Positions 1-4,073 of a DNA stretch of 6,778 nt are shown one piece after another (position 1 is the first letter of the stretch; every line of letters starts with the position of its first letter). The stretch lies in contig MNYL01000121.1 of the NCBI GenBank assembly GCA_001873075.1, positions 1-6,778 of the forward strand. Direction: 5' to 3'. Source of the stretch: Fibrobacteres bacterium CG2_30_45_31 (lineage in GTDB: Bacteria > Fibrobacterota > Fibrobacteria > Fibrobacterales > Fibrobacteraceae). The notes below the pieces were generated by a model. That model was given only the letters and a program-made list of their open reading frames with translations, searched no databases and had not been told where the DNA came from. The position numbers and the translations under genes were made by a program.

Positions 1-444
1 CCATTTATTATTGATTGCCTTAGAAATTCGGATATAAATAATTGCAAGGCAAATACCGGAGAGTAAAGTAATGCTAAAGAAAATGGACCACAGTAAACAC
101 AAGAGAATATTTTCTGGAAAAAGAGAATACAAAACGGTAGCAGGTACAAGGGCAAGTGATACCACAGTAAAAAGCCGGAGGAAAATAAGTAATGCAGGAG
201 CATTTTTTGCATCCCCATTTTTTACATATCGACGAAGCGACCAAAGTAAAAAAAGAGTTCCCAACGTAAAGCACAAAAAAAGACCCGCTTGCACTAAATC
301 TAAAACCGTTCGTACTGGATCAAAAATTTTCAACCAACCCGAGAAGTCCATGGCAATCAAACCAGCATAAAGCACCGAAAGCAGCGGAGCCACAAACACG
401 GAGAGAATCGCCAATACGACTGGAAATTTTACCGGGTATTTCAC
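1..444 (-). CDS. Four-helix integral membrane protein, partial (C-terminus beyond window edge)
   Basis: An open frame of 148 codons with no stop runs from a GTG at 444 off the left edge. The product is strongly hydrophobic. Four membrane segments can be read at about residues 7-32, 49-70, 83-109 and 112-138, with basic residues between the second and third (LRRYVKNGDAKN). The GTG overlaps the stop of the GroES-like gene as GTGA, and a GGAG lies 8 bases upstream inside that gene, so this start is well supported and the two genes are probably co-transcribed and translationally coupled. There is no signal peptide and no catalytic motif. The size, helix spacing and ending 'YIRISKAINNKW' are loosely reminiscent of DUF2569-type four-helix proteins, but this is a weak impression. 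The function is unknown. The membrane protein call is firm; any family assignment is not. Confidence 0.8.
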   Translation of the reverse strand, partial: MKYPVKFPVVLAILSVFVAPLLSVLYAGLIAMDFSGWLKIFDPVRTVLDLVQAGLFLCFTLGTLFLLWSLRRYVKNGDAKNAPALLIFLRLFTVVSLALVPATVLYSLFPENILLCLLWSIFFSITLLSGICLAIIYIRISKAINNKW

Positions 445-812
445 AAGCCTAGCTCCGTTAAATCATCTCTAAAGACCAAAAGAACCGAATTCTGATTCAC
501 TACTTCAAATCGTTCGCCATTCACTTCCAATTCATACGCATTCGCATGTAAGTACAATGCCTGATCCCCTTCTTTAACTTGTAACGGGACATAATTGACC
601 GTATCGGCATTTTCTTTCAAGAAGGAATCCGCATCCTCTCTGGGGATAGGATAACCCGGCCCTACTTTCACCACCAATCCAGTATGAACCGCATCTCTTT
701 CTTTCACACTCGAAGGAAGGTATAAACCACTCCCCGTTTTACTGGAAGAGGCAATAGGCTTAATTAATACTCTATCCCCAATAACCACTAGATTTTTAAC
801 ATTTTCTGTCAT
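441..812 (-). CDS. GroES-family co-chaperone paralogue with central insertion
   Basis: The 123-residue product belongs to the chaperonin-10 fold, whose canonical members cap GroEL in the cytosol. The family's opening strand is clear ('VVIGDRVLIKP', residues 9-19). A mobile-loop-like stretch follows at about 22-36, with 'SGLYLP' in the place of GroES 'GGIVLT'. Then come 'GLVVKVGPG' (45-53) and 'VKEGDQALYL' (79-88). Ordinary GroES is about 95 residues. The extra length is mostly residues 53-77, between the 'VGPG' turn and 'VKEGD'. I recall FCB-group 'co-chaperone GroES family' proteins with the same 'GPGYPIP ... PLQ' feature, so this is probably a divergent paralogue and not the main GroES; no groEL is adjacent. 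I chose ATG at 812. A TTG at 851 extends the frame, but the extra residues (IFLSCPISIFYD) are unlike the family. No Shine-Dalgarno precedes 812. The gene overlaps a membrane protein gene at its 3' end. Confidence 0.85.
   Translation of the reverse strand: MTENVKNLVVIGDRVLIKPIASSSKTGSGLYLPSSVKERDAVHTGLVVKVGPGYPIPREDADSFLKENADTVNYVPLQVKEGDQALYLHANAYELEVNGERFEVVNQNSVLLVFRDDLTELGL
453..456 (-). promoter_or_regulatory. Shine-Dalgarno GGAG for the downstream membrane protein gene
   Basis: On the minus strand GGAG lies inside the last codons of the GroES-like gene, 8 bases before the GTG at 444. It supports the GTG start and a coupled GTGA stop/start junction. Confidence 0.5.
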
Positions 813-891
813 GTCATAAAAGATAGAAATAGGGCAACTCAAAAATATCAAACGATGTTACAAAAGAGAATAGGTATATTGGTAAAGCACG
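813..891. promoter_or_regulatory. Divergent intergenic region between the GroES-like and SLT-like genes
   Basis: These 79 AT-rich bases must carry promoters for both directions unless transcription starts inside the genes. On the minus strand TATCTTTT (825-818) lies 5 bases before the ATG at 812 and matches the Bacteroidetes-type TAnnTTTG element in all but its last base. The nearest TTTG elements are at poor spacing (about 14 or 23 bases). On the plus strand TATATTGG (875-882) is one base from the same consensus, ahead of the ATG at 892, without a good upstream partner. Neither promoter is convincing alone. Confidence 0.3.
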
Positions 892-1866
892 ATGAGAGAA
901 ATAGAAATCATAATTATGGCAACTATCATTGCCATGCTAACGATACTGATTGTGTCCACGAGAGGCCGATCCCTTTTGCGAGTTTTCTTTTTGCACTTTT
1001 CTCTTTCGCAAAAACGCCGAATTATTATTGTAATAATGGTTATTTCTGTCCTTGCCCTTGTACTTCAAATCTCATGGAAAAATTCAACCCCTCACGAAAA
1101 ACTTGTTTCTTCCATGCATCTCGTATCCAACGACTCTTTACTTCAATCTCTGGGTGCAACTCAAATACAGGCATTAAAAAATATTGACGTTCTCCGCATA
1201 GATACAAGTATATCATTCAAAAAGATTCGTCCTGAAATCGCCTATGTCATCCCCTCCGTTATCAAATCATTTCAAGTGATCGCAAAAAAATATTTTATAC
1301 CAGAAATTGCAAGCATTCCTCAGAATAACTCAATCGTATTTCATACAACACAAACAAATATTTCTACATCGCAAGGACTCCGACTCAAACACCTTCTTCA
1401 AAAAAAACTGGGAACGGACTATGCAATTTCTCTCCGCAAAGACAAAAAAAATTTTCAATTTTTGAAAATCGAATATAGGGGGCAACCGTGGAATAATGAA
1501 AAGCTTCTTTCTGTTCCTGTTCTCGAAGCTGCCGTAGCGGAAAAAGTAGAGCCGGCCCTACTGATGGCCTGGGTCCAAGCAACATCGCATTTCAACATAG
1601 GTTATAAAGATGACAATGGAAATCAAGGTTTGTTGGCCCTGGACTCCGGTTCGGGGTTTGAACAACTACGTGTAGGCGCTCATCTTCTTCATCAACGTCT
1701 CGAAAAGCATATTAACGTCCAAGATGCACTCGCGTCCATTTACCTAGGTGAAGAAAGTTTACGACGCAAGGAATGGTGGAAAGACCCTTTAGCAAAGGCT
1801 TGGGTAGAGCAAATTCTCGTAAATGCTCAAGATTACCGTCAAAGAGGACTCTTTTTAACTCATTGA
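892..1866 (+). CDS. Membrane-anchored lytic-transglycosylase-like (SLT fold) protein, catalytic Glu apparently lost
   Basis: The 324-residue protein has two hydrophobic segments near its N-terminus (about 5-22 and 43-60) with basic residues between them, so it is probably an inner-membrane protein with the rest in one compartment, likely the periplasm. Residues 61-200 match nothing I recognise. Residues 207-318 resemble the SLT domain of soluble lytic transglycosylases, which cleave peptidoglycan glycan strands. 'VEPALLMAWVQATSHFN' lines up with the family's 'VDPALLLAVIRQESGFN', 'GNQGLLAL' with 'GAxGLMQL', and 'RVGAHLLHQRL' plus 'DALASIYLG' with the later 'GxxYLxxLL' and 'ALAAYNAG'. In this alignment the catalytic Glu of 'ES' is Thr231 (codon 1582-1584). 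The protein may therefore bind glycan or act as a scaffold without cutting. ATG 892 is taken as the start; Met9 (916) is an alternative, and neither has a strong Shine-Dalgarno. The SLT relation is inferred from motifs. Confidence 0.65.
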   Translation: MREIEIIIMATIIAMLTILIVSTRGRSLLRVFFLHFSLSQKRRIIIVIMVISVLALVLQISWKNSTPHEKLVSSMHLVSNDSLLQSLGATQIQALKNIDVLRIDTSISFKKIRPEIAYVIPSVIKSFQVIAKKYFIPEIASIPQNNSIVFHTTQTNISTSQGLRLKHLLQKKLGTDYAISLRKDKKNFQFLKIEYRGQPWNNEKLLSVPVLEAAVAEKVEPALLMAWVQATSHFNIGYKDDNGNQGLLALDSGSGFEQLRVGAHLLHQRLEKHINVQDALASIYLGEESLRRKEWWKDPLAKAWVEQILVNAQDYRQRGLFLTH

Positions 1867-1889
1867 AATGCAACGGGTTAACGATTCGC

Positions 1890-1918
1890 TTGTTTTCTTT
1901 ACTTTAATATGCTATTAT
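1890..1918 (+). promoter_or_regulatory. Sigma70-like promoter with extended -10, upstream of the 43-codon gene
   Basis: TTGTTT at 1890-1895 and TATTAT at 1913-1918 are separated by 17 bases. TGC directly before the -10 box gives the extended TGnTATTAT form. Transcription would begin near 1925, about 53 bases before the ATG at 1978. The box lies 24 bases or more past the stop of the SLT-like gene, where I see no terminator, so read-through may also contribute. Confidence 0.6.
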
Positions 1919-1924
1919 ATATAG

Positions 1925-1966
1925 TGTCCTGATAAGACAAAAAATCGCTGGGAAGAAAACCCTAGC
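1925..1966 (+). promoter_or_regulatory. Structured 5' leader with two small hairpins
   Basis: The first hairpin pairs TGTC (1925-1928) with GACA (1936-1939) around a 7-base loop, right at the predicted transcript start. The second pairs GCTGGG (1947-1952) with CCCTAGC (1960-1966), with one bulged T and the loop AAGAAAA. It ends one base before the Shine-Dalgarno sequence. I do not recognise a known riboswitch. The hairpins could stabilise the RNA or help present the ribosome site. Confidence 0.4.
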
Positions 1967-1972
1967 AAGGAG
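1967..1972 (+). promoter_or_regulatory. Strong Shine-Dalgarno AAGGAG
   Basis: AAGGAG sits 5 bases before the ATG at 1978, directly after a leader hairpin. It is the best ribosome binding site in the window and the main support for translation of the short gene, since the ABC-F and GroES-like genes lack one. Confidence 0.7.
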
Positions 1973-1977
1973 ATAAA

Positions 1978-2109
1978 ATGAATAATCAGAACATCTGGGC
2001 GAGTTATAGGCTCGAAGAACCAGAAAGCACTTGGGAGAGGGATTTTTCTTTCACCACTAACCACGAATCCGACGAAAATGGAGAGCCGTGGTGGTACGAT
2101 GAAAAATAA
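1978..2109 (+). CDS. 43-residue acidic, Trp-rich small protein of unknown function
   Basis: This reading frame is too short for usual gene-length cut-offs, but it is framed by an extended -10 promoter, an AAGGAG site 5 bases before its ATG, and an intrinsic terminator 25 bases after its TAA. The product begins MNNQNIWASYRLEEPE and ends GEPWWYDEK. It has 11 acidic residues against 3 Lys/Arg and 8 aromatic residues, including Trp7, 19, 38 and 39. It has no membrane segment, signal peptide or Cys pair, so it should be a soluble cytosolic protein, perhaps a partner-binding peptide that folds on contact. I do not recognise a family and assign no function. An alternative is that the transcript of about 240 bases acts mainly as RNA, but the well-placed ribosome site favours translation. 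The neighbouring genes give no clue. Confidence 0.65.
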   Translation: MNNQNIWASYRLEEPESTWERDFSFTTNHESDENGEPWWYDEK

Positions 2110-2134
2110 CTCTAACACTTAAGCATAAACATGA

Positions 2135-2165
2135 CCCCGGCACTCACGCTGGGGTTTTGATTTTT
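2135..2165 (+). terminator. Rho-independent terminator of the 43-codon gene
   Basis: CCCCGGC (2135-2141) pairs with GCTGGGG (2148-2154) as a 7-bp GC-rich stem with one G-U pair and the loop ACTCAC. TTTTGATTTTT (2155-2165) follows. The other side lacks a T-tract on the opposite strand, so it acts on plus-strand transcripts only. The tract overlaps the upstream element of the next promoter. Confidence 0.85.
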
Positions 2166-2187
2166 AAACGCTTCAAAACTATATTTG
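2156..2187 (+). promoter_or_regulatory. Promoter of the ABC-F gene, Bacteroidetes-type TTTG / TAnnTTTG
   Basis: TATATTTG (2180-2187) matches the Bacteroidetes -7 consensus TAnnTTTG exactly, and TTTG (2156-2159) lies 20 bases upstream as the -33 element. The same bases also read as sigma70-like TTGATT (2157-2162), 17 bases, TATATT (2180-2185). Either reading puts the transcript start at about 2190-2193, on or next to the GTG at 2192, so the mRNA would be leaderless or nearly so. Confidence 0.6.
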
Positions 2188-2191
2188 CGCC

Positions 2192-4051
2192 GTGATTCAG
2201 GTACAAAACATTTGCAAAGATTTTGGTTCCCAAACGCTTTTCAAGGATGCGAGTTTTCTCGTTTCTCCAGGCGAACGCGTTGGGTTAGTCGGTCGTAATG
2301 GTTGTGGAAAATCCACACTTTTCAAAATCATTCTCAAAGAAGATGATCTAGATGGTGGGGTTATTAATATCCCGAAAAATTATACATTCGGGCATCTCAG
2401 CCAGCACCTTCATTTTACTCATCCTACTGTTGAAGAAGAAGCTTGCTCCGTTCTTAAAGTCAACGAAGATGGCTGGTTGGAGACACACAAAGTCGAAGCG
2501 ATCCTTTTTGGTTTAGGATTTGATGAAAAGTGGATGGACAAAAGTCCCAGCTTACTTTCTGGTGGATTCCAAATTCGACTCAACTTAGCGAAAGTTCTCG
2601 CTTCTGAACCCAATATGCTTTTGCTAGATGAACCGACGAACTACTTGGACATTGTGTCTACTCGTTGGCTTGCAAAATTTCTTCGCAGTTGGAAAGGCGA
2701 ATTATTGTTGATCACCCATGATCGAAAATTCATGGACAGCGTTTGTACGCATACGGTGGGTATTCACCGAAAAAAAATGCGCAAAGTTCAAGGTTCTGTT
2801 GCCAAGCTAAAAGAAACGATCGCCACCGAAGAAGATGTCACACTACGCACTCAAGAAAACGATGCAAAAAAGCGAGAACAACTAGAAAAATTCATTACCC
2901 GTTTTAGAGCCCAGGCTTCAAAGGCTTCCGCAGTTCAATCCAAAGTAAAAGCCGTTGAGAAATTGTCTACCGTAGAAAGATTCGAACACGAACGAAGTTT
3001 AGACTTTATGTTTAATGAAGCTCCGTTCCCAGGCAAGCGTATGATGCAACTCAAAAACTTGTCCTTCTGTTTTCCTGATGGCCCCATTTTAATCAACGAT
3101 TTAACGGCTGAAATTTTTAAGGGCGATCGCATCGGTATTATCGGGCCGAATGGTCGTGGCAAGACGACCCTTTTGAATTTAATTGCGAATGAATTAAAAC
3201 CCATTGAAGGTTCTATTGAACTCAACCCAAATGTGGTTTTAAATTATTTCGGACAAACTAATATTAATCGTCTCAACCTTGACAACAATGTTGAAGAAGA
3301 AATTCAAGCAGCGGTCAAAGATAACGCACGAGGCAAAGCCCGTAGTCTCGCTGGCCTGATGATGTTTTCTGGTGATGCAGCCCTTAAGAAAATCAAAGTG
3401 CTTTCTGGTGGGGAACGAAGCCGTGTTTTATTAGGAAAAATTCTAGCAACCGCCTGTAACTTACTTCTCTTAGATGAGCCCACAAACCACTTGGACATGG
3501 AAAGCATCGAAAGTTTAATTGATGCTCTCGAAGATTACCAGGGGACGGCAATTGTGGTCACTCATGACGAAGAATTATTACATGCATTCGCCACTCGATT
3601 GATTGTATTTGACGGTGGTGAATGTTTTATGTTTGATGGAACCTACCAAGACTTTCTGGATCGTGTCGGGTGGGTGGATGAAAAGAGTGATTCTGTTTCT
3701 AAGCTCCCTCCGCAAAGCAAATCCGAACCCACAACAATTATCCCCGCTGCGGGAAAAGATAAAGACAGTCGAAAAGCTCGTGCAGATTATATTGCAGAAC
3801 GATCGAAAGTCATTAAGCCCCTAGAAAAAAAGTTGTCATCCCTTGAAGAAGAAATCAAGCGCTATGAAGCACAAACAGGGCCTTTGGAAGAAGACTTGGT
3901 AAAAGCTTCAGAACAAGGCAACGGTGTACTTATCGCAAAAGTGGCAAAAGACCTTGATGATATTAAAGTCAAAATCGACGGATGCTATGCTAGTTGGGAT
4001 AAAACGAATGCCGAACTTGAGATTGCGAAAAACCAATATCCTTTAGAATAA
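2192..4051 (+). CDS. ABC-F family ATPase (ribosome-associated, no membrane domain)
   Basis: The 619-residue protein carries two ABC ATPase domains in one chain and no membrane segments, as in the ABC-F translation factors that bind the ribosomal E site and act on the P-site tRNA. Domain 1 has Walker A GRNGCGKST (34-42), signature LSGG (122-125), Walker B with DEPTN (146-150) and the H-loop THD (175-177). Domain 2 has GPNGRGKTT (318-326), LSGG (404-407), DEPTN (428-432) and THD (457-459). Both catalytic Glu residues (147, 429) are present, so both sites look active. The inter-domain linker (about 195-280) holds 'RFRAQASKASAVQSKVKAVE', typical of the tRNA-interaction arm. Residues 525-615 form a charged C-terminal coiled coil, as in Uup and YheS, which explains the length above about 530. 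It could be a housekeeping factor or a resistance-type ABC-F; the sequence does not decide. GTG 2192 is the start: it opens the conserved 'IQVQNICKDFG' strand, and no Shine-Dalgarno precedes it. Confidence 0.93.
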   Translation: MIQVQNICKDFGSQTLFKDASFLVSPGERVGLVGRNGCGKSTLFKIILKEDDLDGGVINIPKNYTFGHLSQHLHFTHPTVEEEACSVLKVNEDGWLETHKVEAILFGLGFDEKWMDKSPSLLSGGFQIRLNLAKVLASEPNMLLLDEPTNYLDIVSTRWLAKFLRSWKGELLLITHDRKFMDSVCTHTVGIHRKKMRKVQGSVAKLKETIATEEDVTLRTQENDAKKREQLEKFITRFRAQASKASAVQSKVKAVEKLSTVERFEHERSLDFMFNEAPFPGKRMMQLKNLSFCFPDGPILINDLTAEIFKGDRIGIIGPNGRGKTTLLNLIANELKPIEGSIELNPNVVLNYFGQTNINRLNLDNNVEEEIQAAVKDNARGKARSLAGLMMFSGDAALKKIKVLSGGERSRVLLGKILATACNLLLLDEPTNHLDMESIESLIDALEDYQGTAIVVTHDEELLHAFATRLIVFDGGECFMFDGTYQDFLDRVGWVDEKSDSVSKLPPQSKSEPTTIIPAAGKDKDSRKARADYIAERSKVIKPLEKKLSSLEEEIKRYEAQTGPLEEDLVKASEQGNGVLIAKVAKDLDDIKVKIDGCYASWDKTNAELEIAKNQYPLE

Positions 4052-4073
4052 TGGCTCTTCGCATTTTTATGTC

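Noticed and set aside
71..370. Plus-strand reading frame of 99 codons at the left end
   Set aside because: It is basic and low in complexity, has no family resemblance, and lies antisense to the open membrane protein frame that is coupled to the GroES-like gene.
813..851. N-terminal extension of the GroES-like protein from TTG 851
   Set aside because: The added residues (IFLSCPISIFYD) are hydrophobic and unlike Cpn10 proteins, whose first strand begins just after the ATG at 812. The bases look like intergenic, promoter-type AT-rich DNA.
1867..1889. Possible terminator after the SLT-like gene
   Set aside because: There is no stable stem followed by a T-tract; only short AACG repeats are visible before the next promoter.
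1925..1977. Known riboswitch (preQ1, glutamine or c-di-GMP type) in the small-gene leader
   Set aside because: The two hairpins do not carry the conserved bases of these classes as I know them, and no pseudoknot partner is evident.
2060..2092. Inverted repeat ACCACG / CGTGGT inside the 43-codon gene
   Set aside because: It is only 6 bp with a 21-base loop, and one arm is made of Trp codons. It is likely chance within coding sequence.
1978..2165. Trp-leader-style attenuation of the ABC-F gene by the small peptide (adjacent Trp codons 2089-2094)
   Set aside because: The only possible antiterminator pairing (GCCGTGG 2085-2091 with CCCCGGC 2135-2141) has a mismatch and contains the Trp codons themselves, so a stalled ribosome would block it. 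The ABC-F gene also has its own promoter downstream of the terminator.
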